Shown here piece after piece: positions 1 through 8,366 of a stretch of 64,000 nt of DNA. A program made the position numbers and the translations under genes. Under the pieces are notes generated by a model. It saw only the letters and a list, made by a program, of their open reading frames with translations. It was not told the DNA's origin and made no database searches. Within the stretch, counting starts at the first letter, position 1. The number at the start of each line of letters is the position of its first letter. Location of the stretch: contig MCFH01000038.1 in NCBI GenBank assembly GCA_002104945.1, positions 290,501 through 354,500 of the forward strand. Reading direction: 5' to 3'. The stretch is from Piromyces finnis. Its lineage: Eukaryota; Neocallimastigomycota; Neocallimastigomycetes; Neocallimastigales; Neocallimastigaceae.

Positions 1-1004
1 TTGGTGCCAATGAAGCTCCACCAGGTATCATCTCCGTTTTCCTTGGTGACCAACTTAACGAAGTCTTAAACGCTGTTGAAGAACAACGTGAAATCAAGAA
101 CTTCTCTCAACACCAAATTCAATCTGTTAAGGTTGGTGGAACTATTCTTGATCTTAAGATTGCTACTCTTCCACCAATTTCTCGTGATCTTACCGATCGT
201 AACCGTACTTCTCCATTTGCTTTCACTGGTAACAAGTTCGAATTCCGTGCTGTTGGTTCTAAGCAATCTCCATCCTTCCCAGTTACTTTACTTAACGTTG
301 CCGTCTGTGCCGCTCTTAACGAAATCTCTAATGAATTAGAAAAGATTAAGGGTGAAAAGACCTTCGCTTCTCTTGAAGATGTTCTTACAGTTGTTCGTAT
401 CTTCATCAAGAAGAGTAAGGCTATTCGTTTCGAAGGTGATAACTACTCTCAAGAATGGGTTGAAGAAGCTGCTAGACGTGGTATTCCAAACATCACTTCT
501 TGCCCAGAAGCCTTCAAGATGTTACTTGACCCAGTTCACCAAAAGATTCTTACTGAAACCGTTCCAATCTTCACTATTCCAGAAGTTCAATCTCGTTACC
601 ACATTCTTAACGAAAAGTACGTTAAGGACTTATTAATTGAAGGTAACACCTTAAAGGGATTAATTTCTCAATACATTATCCCATCTGCCTTTGAATACAG
701 AAGAGAAATTGCTGAATCTCTTGTTTCTCTTAACTCTATCGGTATTGACATTTCTGCTTCTCCAGAAAAGGCTGTTCTTGTTAAGATTGGTGACCTTACC
801 AATAAGATTACTCAACTTAAGGGTGAACTTGAAAAGGCCATTGCTGAAGTTTCCAGCACTCAAGATATTGTTTTAGCTGCTGAAAAGGCTCACCACGAAA
901 TCTTAAAGGTTATGGATGACATTAGAACTAACGTTGATGTCTTAGAACAAATTGTTGCTGACAAGTACTGGAGTCTTCCAAAGTACAGCGAACTTTTATT
1001 CTAA
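1..1004 (+). CDS. glnN: Glutamine synthetase type III, C-terminal part
   Basis: Catalyses ATP-dependent amidation of glutamate by ammonium. The frame opens at base 3 and runs 333 codons to TAA at 1002-1004, so the 5' part lies outside the window. The visible part carries GSIII signatures: GANEAPP near the start, then SPFAFTGNKFEFR with the conserved active-site region (about residues 70-82 of the fragment), then EGDNYSQEW, and a C-terminal LPKYSELLF. GSIII proteins are usually about 700 residues, so roughly half is present. No intron is seen in the visible part. Codon choice (GTT, AAG, CTT, AAC) is much less A/T-driven than in neighbours, suggesting strong expression. GSIII is mainly bacterial and protist; ancient transfer into this lineage is an inference. 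Confidence 0.93.
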   Translation, partial: GANEAPPGIISVFLGDQLNEVLNAVEEQREIKNFSQHQIQSVKVGGTILDLKIATLPPISRDLTDRNRTSPFAFTGNKFEFRAVGSKQSPSFPVTLLNVAVCAALNEISNELEKIKGEKTFASLEDVLTVVRIFIKKSKAIRFEGDNYSQEWVEEAARRGIPNITSCPEAFKMLLDPVHQKILTETVPIFTIPEVQSRYHILNEKYVKDLLIEGNTLKGLISQYIIPSAFEYRREIAESLVSLNSIGIDISASPEKAVLVKIGDLTNKITQLKGELEKAIAEVSSTQDIVLAAEKAHHEILKVMDDIRTNVDVLEQIVADKYWSLPKYSELLF

Positions 1005-1712
1005 ATGTAAATTTTTTTATTTCTCATTAAAATGATCATGCTTTTTTTGCTCTATAAAAAGACAAAATCATAAACGAAAAAAATCTTGAAAATTATATTT
1101 TTCTTATCTAATACACACCTATTTATTATAAAATCCCTATATAAACAATATAAATTATCAAAGTTAAACATACAAAACAAAAGAAAAAAAAAAAGAGATG
1201 AATTTTCAAACTATATATATATCAAACAAAATCCGAAGTTTATTATTCATAAATCTCAAAACTTTTTTTAAACACAAAGACAAAAGAAAAATAGCTTTTT
1301 CCTATTAAAGAAAGAGGTTATTTTTATAATTAGAATTTTCATATATTTTATTTTTTTTTTTTAAATATCATAATAAATTAATATTAAGAAGAATAAATTA
1401 TCCTAATTAAAATACATTTGTAAACATACCATTTTTTTTTAAAACTAATAGTTTAAAAAAAAAAGATCTCTTAAAGAAAAAATAAAATAAAAATAAATCA
1501 TTAATATTAATTAAAAAAAAAAAAATAAAGAAAAGATTATTTATTTTTAGTGTTTTTATATATATATAATATATTTCAGTTTTGAAGTAGGGTAAAATTT
1601 AAAACTTTTTTCTAGGTAATAGTTTGGTTATAAATATTTCGAAAGTAAAAATGTGTTTTTTTATTTTTTTTTCTTTTTGTAAAAGAGATAGTATTTAGTT
1701 TATGGGATGCTA
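1005..1712. other. Intergenic, 3' flank of glutamine synthetase
   Basis: A/T-rich with A and T homopolymers and a short TA-repeat near 1558-1570. No coding signal. It ends where the LINE 5' repeat array begins (CCCTCTTGGG at 1713). Confidence 0.7.
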
Positions 1713-2093
1713 CCCTCTTGGGAACGTGCCTTCATTTATTTAATAAATGTAGTTTCTCAAGGGGGGTCTACTCATGCTCATTCCCTCTTGGGAACGTGCC
1801 TTCATTTATTTAATAAATGTAGTTTCTCAAGGGGGTCTACTCATGCTCCCTCTTGGGAACGTGCCTTCATTTATTTAATAAATGTAGTTTCTCAAGGGGG
1901 TCTACTCATGCTCATGGTACTGAGAGAGTAGAAAGAATTAAATCCAAGTATTGCGCAATGGATGCTTGGTGCCCTCTTAGGAATGTGCCTTCATTTATTT
2001 AATAAATGTAATTTCTCAAGGGGGTCTACTCATGCTCATGGTACTGAGAGAGTAGAAAGAATTAAATCCAAGCATTGCGCAATGGATGCTTGG
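1713..2093 (+). repeat. LINE 5' monomer array (A-A-A-B-A'-B')
   Basis: Unit A is about 65 bp, begins CCCTCTTGGGAACGTGCC and ends TCTACTCATGCTC. Copies start at 1713, 1783, 1848 and (variant A') 1972. A 57-58 bp unit B follows the third and fourth copies (1914-1971 and 2038-2093). Inside A, CATTTATT and AATAAATG form a perfect stem, and the ends (CCCTCTTG / CAAGGGGG) can pair further out. B carries CTCA/TGAG, which together with CTACTC/GAGTAG forms nested pairing across the A/B border, and then CCAAG/CTTGG. The first A (1713-1781) most likely belongs to the older element that was split by the insertion; 1782-2093 belongs to the younger copy. Tandem 5' monomers with promoter activity are known in some LINEs (mouse L1); promoter function here is inference. 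Confidence 0.85.
1766..1781. repeat. Target-site duplication, left copy
   Basis: GTCTACTCATGCTCAT, identical over 16 bp to 7533-7548 directly after the poly(A) tail. Other monomers share the first 14 bases, but only these two copies end in CAT followed by a non-standard junction. Both elements then have the same A-A-B-A'-B' layout, which supports a true duplication. Confidence 0.65.
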
Positions 2094-2296
2094 TTAGTCT
2101 TTAAGGGAAAATTATTAAGACTAAGCTCATGGTACTGAGCGATTAAAAAACATTTTATTCATCAAATTTAAGTATTTGATGAATAAGTGAATGTTTGATT
2201 TTTCAGGTAAGTTTGTATAGTATTTAATTAGAAGAGTAATACATTTTGTTGCTGTATTTTTTCTTTTATTCATGTATTCATGTAGTACTACTCTTC
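2094..2296 (+). other. Chain of hairpins in the LINE leader
   Basis: Four stems lie in succession. TTAGTCTT (2094-2101) pairs with AAGACTAA (2117-2124). GCTCA/TGAGC lies at 2125-2140. A perfect 13-bp stem is formed by TTATTCATCAAAT (2155-2167) and ATTTGATGAATAA (2174-2186) with a 6-nt loop. GAAGAGTA (2231-2238) pairs with TACTCTTC (2289-2296). In the older copy the first stem has AGGACTAA, which keeps pairing through U-G. Function is unknown; ribozyme, translation-initiation or promoter roles are all open. Confidence 0.6.
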
Positions 2297-2738
2297 TCTT
2301 GTAAGAATCCAATGTAGTCAACTTTAGCATTTGCATTGTACTTTTATATTCATGTAGCTATTGTTGTATTGTTTCTTGTAAGAGACTGATTCACTCTACA
2401 TCATGTAAAAATACTATTCACAAGCTTTCTGGTGTCGACATTCTTGATTCAAATTTTTTACCAATTTAAATATTTAATGAAAAGTAAAGTCAAACAAGTT
2501 TAGTGTCAAAAAGCGAATCGAATTTACTAACAACAAACCAAAACTAGAATTTTTAAAGAAAATTTACAACTAGAATTCAAAAAAAAGAAACTTTAAACAA
2601 AGCATCGTAACAATTTTTGTACTATCCAGTACTTTTAAGAAGAGAGAGAGAGACAGATTTTTTTCCATATACGTTATATTTGTAATTTTTATTAGTATTT
2701 ATTTTATATTCAATATTTTTTAATTAGAATTTATTATC

Positions 2739-5700
2739 ATGTCAGTCCCTTATATTAAAGATAAGAATTATATCAGACGTGGTACCCGGTCTTATGGTAT
2801 CCCCTTAGATGATATTCGCTCCTTCTTTATCCGTGGTATTCGATCATGGTCAGTAAATATGCTATGGGAAAAACTCGAGGTTATTCTAGAAGATAAATTT
2901 AATTCAGTTATTAGTGTTAAATATTTTCAAACTTTCAATGATCACTTTTTCTTAGTCAAGGTTCATGGTTCATCAAAAGATTGTATTAAAATCTTACACA
3001 TGTTAAAGAAGAAACTTTCAGTTACCTCAATTTCCTTTTCAGCTCGTAGTAGAAGGAATCACAAATACACTTTTTCCACTCTCAAACGTAAAATTTTAGT
3101 TTCTAATAAACATCAACATTCTATTCAACAATCATTTCAACAATCAGTTCAACAATCTCATCAACAATCCGATCTTCAACAAGATCTTCAACAGGATCTT
3201 CAACAAGTTTCCCATCATGAAAATATTCCAGATCTACAGCAAACACAATTTCAATCTCAACATTCAACAATTAATTCTAATAGTTCTATCAACTCTGATA
3301 ACAGTTCAATAGTTGATAGTTCTTCAGTTTCACAGCCATCTAGTAATAGTTCTACTTATTCCTCTGATGCATCATCCATTAATAACGATGACTTTAATAA
3401 TAATAATAATAGCAACGATTCTTCCTCATCCAACAAGCCTGATAACTTTTCTTTTTGTCTTAGTTGGAACACCAATGGGTGGAATCATGAAAAGAGGGAT
3501 AGTATTAGCTATTTCACAGCTATTTTCAAACCATTATTCTTATGTTTCCAAGAAACTGGTAATGGTTCTGGTTCGAATACAGATTATCCTTGTCGTGTTA
3601 CTTTGCGAAACTATAGACACTTTTTCAAGAAAGCTGACGAATCAGTTCCGGGAATGAGAGGTTTATATTTAGGTTTTCACAATTCGTGTCAAGCCTCACT
3701 TGAAAACTTCTCTGGAAAGTATATTATTTCTATTTATACTTTTAGTCTCTGGAATAGATTCAAATGCTCGATTGGAAATGTTTATATGCCTCATAGTCAT
3801 CACAACATCTATGTTGATCATGCAAAGTTAGAAGTTCGCTTGTGGTTACAAACTCATTCATCCCATCCATCGATTCTTGTTGGTGATTTTAATATGTCTA
3901 AAGTAAAATTATCCAACTGGTTATCAACTAATGGATTAGGAGATTGGGAAATTCTTCCGCTTAGAGGGTCTACTATCTCTTGGACTCGAGGTGATCAATC
4001 TTCCGACATTGACCATGCTCTTATCAATTCGAAGATGAAAGATCTTATTCACTCAGGATCATTTATAAATAATTTTTATCCTGTATCAGACCATAAGCCA
4101 CTTCTTATTAATGGTAAAATTATTCCTATGGAAGATTTTTCTAATGACTTTAACGTTCCTAAGAAAATTCTGAAATGGAATAGATTAAAATGTACTGAGG
4201 AAAAGGAATCTATTCTCAGTCATAATAAATTCCAAATACTTTCAGCAAAATTCAACGATCCTAATGCTTCTACAGATGAACTTTCCAAAGAATTTACTTC
4301 AACTGCTTTTTCAATTGCAGACGAGCTCAGTATTACCTCAGCAAATAATGTTATAAAGTCTTCATTTCATATTTCACAACAAATTTTTAATCTCCAAAAA
4401 ATCAAAATGAAGTTGTATAAGAGATTTAAAAAAGAAAGAATTTATGATATAGATGAATTTATTAAAAGAATTAAAATCTACCGTAAGCTCATTGATTACA
4501 TCCACAAAAGATGTAATGAATTTAGGAAGCAAGAATATCTTCATTGGATTAAAACAGGATGTGAGTATATGAAGAGTCATAATCCTAAGAAGGCCTGGAA
4601 ATGGATCAAAAAAACTGCAAAAATTGGAAAAGATTCTTTCTTTATTGCTCAACCAATTAAAAACAAAAATGGAGAATTAGTTGTTGCTACGGAAGAACAA
4701 CTAGATGTGTGGCATGATCATTTCGAAAATCTTGCATCAGATCCAAGTGGTGTAAGTCTTGATTTGGAGCATTGGTATGAAGAACCAATGAATAAACGTT
4801 TTTCACTTCCTATGCTTGATGAGTGGGATATCAACCAAGATATTAGTATTGATGAAGTCAAGTCAGCTATCCTCTCTACTCCAAATTATAAAGCATCAGG
4901 TCCGGATGGTATTCCAATTGAATTTTACAAAGCATTAATTCCATCAAGTAATGATTCTAATAATGCTACAGATAATAATTCTTCTGGTAATACTACTTCA
5001 GATAATGATGCTCATGGTTTAAATTTTATTCTTAAATTATTTAACCGTATTTGGGATGGAGATTTCCCCAACTCATGGAATGAATCCAGTATTGTTTCTA
5101 TTCCTAAGAAGGGAGATTTGACAGATTGTGATAACTATCGAGGTATATCACTTATCAATAATGGTATTAAGTTGATCTCCAAAATTGTCACCACTAGAAT
5201 CTCAGAATATGGTCTAAAGAATAATTTCATTAGACCTGAACAATTTGGTTTTCGAAAAAAGGAAGAAAGTATCAGTCTTTTCATTTCAATCCAAGAAATA
5301 TGCCGTAGACGTCAATTAGATAATAAAGAGACATATTTGGCCTTTTTAGATCTCAGGAAAGCATACGATTCAGTCCCAATCGGTAATATTCTCCATAAAT
5401 TAGATTGTTTAGGAATCCGAGGTAAGAGTTTACAATTTATCAAAAATTTATATTTAACATCTAAGGCTAATGTCAAATTAGATGGACAATTCTCGAAATC
5501 TTTTGATGTGAAGAAAGGAGTCCGTCAAGGATGCCCTCTTTCTCCTATTCTCTTTAATCTCTTTATTAATGATATATTTAGAGAGTGCGAAGATCTAGGA
5601 GTCAGTTTAGGTGACACTCGATGCTGTGGTGGACTTTTTGCAGATGATATAGTTATTTGTGCTCCAACAAGAGGATGCTTAAAAAAGATGCTTAGAAGAG

Positions 5701-7049
5701 TTAATGAATGGGCACTGTATAATGAAATGGAATTTGGTATCCAGAAATGTTCAACGATGGTGATTCGTCCTGAATCAATAGAAAATCAGAACAAGAGAGA
5801 TCCAACATTTTACTTAGCAGGACAACCCATTCCAACTACTGATTGCTATACTTATCTTGGTGTTCCATTTGATAAGAATCTGTCCCTTAAACCAGTAATT
5901 AAAGCTCTTAATAACAAGGTTTTGAAAGGACTTTTCTCAGTCAGTAAATTCTTAAGAAATCCTAATATTCCTATTCCTTTCAAAAAACTAGTACTTAACT
6001 CACAAGTGATTAGCAGAGTTTCATACTTTGCACCATTACTTGGATCCAACAAAGCTAGGTCTAGGATTGCTCAGAAGCATGTTAACAAAGGAATACGATG
6101 GGTTGCCGGAGTTCATAAAGCTGTATCGTTTATATCTTTATACTCTATCTCAAAAGATTTGAATATTCCTCCATTGTCAGCCAAATGTGCGTTAGCTCAG
6201 GTTAGATGTTTTAACAAATGGAAAAACTCAAATTGTATTATCTCACACCTTGTCAATTACATTCCTAAATTTAGAAAATACACGTGGTGCAAATCAAGTA
6301 GGACACTTGATAAAAAATTAAAGAAACATGGAGATGTTAAAGCAGTTAAAAACTTTTATTGGAAAGATCTCAAAGGGAATTCAATCAAAGCGCAATATTA
6401 TGATGATAATAAATTTATTGAAACTAAAGATTTTATTAAATTATGTTATGAGTACCCAGAGTTTGCCTATGGCTTCTACTGGCTATTGAAAGCAAGAAGC
6501 GGATACAAGTTGGATGCTAGAGTTGCCAAAGCTGCCAAATTTGTTGATCCAGTTTGTCCTAACTACTGTCCATGTTGCAAGTGTGGAGATCAAAGTATTA
6601 AACATTGGTTATTAGATTGTCCAACATTTAGAGATATCCGTATTAAACATTATGATTCCATAGTCCAGCTATTAAATTTTTTCAGTCAACGTAATTCCAA
6701 TAGTCCTATCAATAATAATGAAATTGATAATATCAGTAGAGATAGTAATAACATTAATAGTAATAGTAACAATAGTAGTAATAACAATAGTAATAGTAAC
6801 AATAGTAATAGTAACAATAGTAATAATAACAATAATAGAAATAATAATATTAGTAATGATAGCAATAGTGAAGATAATAATTCTAATTTAGATAGTAATT
6901 TAGTTAATGATAGTAATAGTTCTAATAATCCGGTGAATATTAATGTGTATGATTATTCTAGTGTGTGCAGTAAAATATTTAAATTCCTTCTTGGGGGAAG
7001 AAGTTTTAACAATATCAATTACAATTCAAGGGAATGGAAAGAACTTTGA
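2739..7049 (+). CDS. LINE polyprotein: endonuclease and reverse transcriptase
   Basis: 1436 residues in one frame. Residues 1-110 are a basic N-terminal domain of unknown fold. Residues 125-230 are low-complexity (QQS repeats, then Ser/Asn). An apurinic-type endonuclease follows from about 235 to 465, with SWNTNGW, GDFNM (about 381) and a terminal SDH (about 450). The reverse transcriptase spans about 700-1000, with IPKKGD (about 788), AFLDLRKAYD (about 868-877), QGCPLSP and the catalytic FADD at 967-970. A C-terminal cysteine/histidine motif (CPCCKCGD...H...C) lies near 1275-1297, followed by an Asn/Ser tract. The frame stops at TGA 7047-7049. Without that TGA it would run 70 more sense codons to TGA 7260-7262, the end point used by the other copy, so this is probably a slightly truncated protein. 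Confidence 0.93.
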   Translation: MSVPYIKDKNYIRRGTRSYGIPLDDIRSFFIRGIRSWSVNMLWEKLEVILEDKFNSVISVKYFQTFNDHFFLVKVHGSSKDCIKILHMLKKKLSVTSISFSARSRRNHKYTFSTLKRKILVSNKHQHSIQQSFQQSVQQSHQQSDLQQDLQQDLQQVSHHENIPDLQQTQFQSQHSTINSNSSINSDNSSIVDSSSVSQPSSNSSTYSSDASSINNDDFNNNNNSNDSSSSNKPDNFSFCLSWNTNGWNHEKRDSISYFTAIFKPLFLCFQETGNGSGSNTDYPCRVTLRNYRHFFKKADESVPGMRGLYLGFHNSCQASLENFSGKYIISIYTFSLWNRFKCSIGNVYMPHSHHNIYVDHAKLEVRLWLQTHSSHPSILVGDFNMSKVKLSNWLSTNGLGDWEILPLRGSTISWTRGDQSSDIDHALINSKMKDLIHSGSFINNFYPVSDHKPLLINGKIIPMEDFSNDFNVPKKILKWNRLKCTEEKESILSHNKFQILSAKFNDPNASTDELSKEFTSTAFSIADELSITSANNVIKSSFHISQQIFNLQKIKMKLYKRFKKERIYDIDEFIKRIKIYRKLIDYIHKRCNEFRKQEYLHWIKTGCEYMKSHNPKKAWKWIKKTAKIGKDSFFIAQPIKNKNGELVVATEEQLDVWHDHFENLASDPSGVSLDLEHWYEEPMNKRFSLPMLDEWDINQDISIDEVKSAILSTPNYKASGPDGIPIEFYKALIPSSNDSNNATDNNSSGNTTSDNDAHGLNFILKLFNRIWDGDFPNSWNESSIVSIPKKGDLTDCDNYRGISLINNGIKLISKIVTTRISEYGLKNNFIRPEQFGFRKKEESISLFISIQEICRRRQLDNKETYLAFLDLRKAYDSVPIGNILHKLDCLGIRGKSLQFIKNLYLTSKANVKLDGQFSKSFDVKKGVRQGCPLSPILFNLFINDIFRECEDLGVSLGDTRCCGGLFADDIVICAPTRGCLKKMLRRVNEWALYNEMEFGIQKCSTMVIRPESIENQNKRDPTFYLAGQPIPTTDCYTYLGVPFDKNLSLKPVIKALNNKVLKGLFSVSKFLRNPNIPIPFKKLVLNSQVISRVSYFAPLLGSNKARSRIAQKHVNKGIRWVAGVHKAVSFISLYSISKDLNIPPLSAKCALAQVRCFNKWKNSNCIISHLVNYIPKFRKYTWCKSSRTLDKKLKKHGDVKAVKNFYWKDLKGNSIKAQYYDDNKFIETKDFIKLCYEYPEFAYGFYWLLKARSGYKLDARVAKAAKFVDPVCPNYCPCCKCGDQSIKHWLLDCPTFRDIRIKHYDSIVQLLNFFSQRNSNSPINNNEIDNISRDSNNINSNSNNSSNNNSNSNNSNSNNSNNNNNRNNNISNDSNSEDNNSNLDSNLVNDSNSSNNPVNINVYDYSSVCSKIFKFLLGGRSFNNINYNSREWKEL

Positions 7050-7470
7050 AAGCGTCAGATTCAATCTGGTACTAATGAAGGAGCACCATTCTTGACGGTA
7101 ACCGCGGAACTTCTAACCAAAATCATGCCTTTTGCTATTGGCCAGCAATGGTCAATGTTCAAAAGGTTTGAAGCAACATCCAAGAGCGTCAATGCTGAAG
7201 AAACAGTAAGACAGGCCAGGAGGGCCAGCGCAACCAATGGAGATCATAATTTTGTTCCATGACAAAATTTTGATCTTTGGCTCGGTGTCCCATTGGAAGT
7301 CAAATACAATTATTATACTTTAGTATGATAGTGGCTTTCTTACTTTAATTAAAATTACTAGAATACATTATACCCAATTTTTATTCATTTGTGTTTATTT
7401 AAACATATTTTTTTTATTTTTATTATTTTTAATTATTTATTACATGTATTATAATTTTAATTAAATTAAT

Positions 7471-7476
7471 AATAAA
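7471..7476 (+). terminator. LINE polyadenylation signal
   Basis: AATAAA, 22 bases before the A-tract that starts at 7499; the spacing is that of a functional signal. Confidence 0.75.
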
Positions 7477-7495
7477 GTTTAAAATATTTGATGCC

Positions 7496-7532
<37 letters not shown>

Positions 7533-7536
<4 letters not shown>

Positions 7537-7548
7537 ACTCATGCTCAT
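7533..7548. repeat. Target-site duplication, right copy
   Basis: GTCTACTCATGCTCAT, identical to 1766-1781, directly after the poly(A) tail of the young LINE. After it the sequence continues ATCCTCTTGGG, the next monomer of the interrupted older element. Confidence 0.65.
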
Positions 7549-7549
7549 A

Positions 7550-7795
7550 TCCTCTTGGGAACGTGCCTTCATTTATTTAATAAATGTAGTTTCTCAAGGG
7601 GGTCTACTCATGCTCATGGTACTGAGAGAGTAGAAAGAATTAAATCCAAGTATTGCGCAATGGATGCTTGGTGCCCTCTTAGGAATGTGCCTTCATTTAT
7701 TTAATAAATGTAGTTTCTCAAGGGGGTCTACTCATGCTCATGGTACTGAGAGAGTAGAAAGAATTAAATCCAAGCATTGCGCAATGGATGCTTGG
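7550..7795 (+). repeat. Monomer array of the older LINE
   Basis: A (7550-7615), B (7616-7673), A' (7674-7739, beginning CCCTCTTAGG) and B' (7740-7795). Order and variants match the young copy exactly, so the A/A' and B/B' distinctions predate both copies. In B', CCAAGCAT and ATGCTTGG form a perfect 8-bp stem. Confidence 0.85.
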
Positions 7796-8366
7796 TTAGT
7801 CTTCAAGGGAAAATTATTAGGACTAAGCTCATGGTACTGAGCGATTAAAAAACATTTTATTCATCAAATTTAAGTATTTGATGAATAAGTGAATGTTTGA
7901 TTTTTCAGGTAAGTTTGTATAGTATTTAATTAGAAGAGTAATACATTTTGTTGCTGTATTTTTTCTTTTATTCATGTATTCATGTAGTACTACTCTTCTC
8001 TTGTAAGAATCCAATGTAGTCAACTTTAGCATTTGCATTGTACTTTTATATTCATGTAGCTATTGTTGTATTGTTTCTTGTAAGAGACTGATTCACTCTA
8101 CATCATGTAAAAATACTATTCACAAGCTTTCTGGTGTCGACATTCTTGATTCAAATTTTTTACCAATTTAAATATTTAATGAAAAGTAAAGTCAAACAAG
8201 TTTAGTGTCAAAAAGCGAATCGAATTTACTAACAACAAACCAAAACTAGAATTTTTAAAGAAAATTTACAACTAGAATTCAAAAAAAAAAAGAAACTTTA
8301 AACAAAACATCGTAACAATTTTTTATTTATTTTATATTCAATATTTTTTAATTAGAATTTATTATC

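Larger units (their letters stand above)
1782..7532 (+). mobile_element. LINE (APE-type non-LTR retrotransposon), young copy
   Basis: Nearly complete element: 5' monomers (A-A-B-A'-B'), a hairpin-rich leader, one long ORF, a 3' UTR with AATAAA, and an uninterrupted A-tract of about 34 at 7499-7532. A 16-bp duplication flanks it. The poly(A) tail and target-site duplication are direct signs of target-primed reverse transcription. It is nearly identical to the copy at 7549-12505 over most of its length. Its only obvious coding lesion is an in-frame TGA at 7047-7049, 71 codons before the stop shared with the other copy. It encodes no separate upstream ORF1, unlike many L1-like elements. Confidence 0.93.

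Noticed and set aside
1707-1931. Short frame encoding a repeated peptide
   Set aside because: It is a translation of the 65-bp non-coding monomers.
1900-1945. Hammerhead ribozyme at CTGAGAGAGTAGAAA
   Set aside because: The required CUGANGA core is absent although GAAA-like sequence follows; the stems do not fit.
1713-2093. CRISPR-like array
   Set aside because: Units are directly adjacent without unique spacers, and the context is a eukaryotic LINE.
2127-2336. Identical 69-residue minus-strand frames in both LINE leaders (also 7829-8038)
   Set aside because: They are identical only because the two copies are recent; the sequence is the antisense of the hairpin leader and has no coding character.
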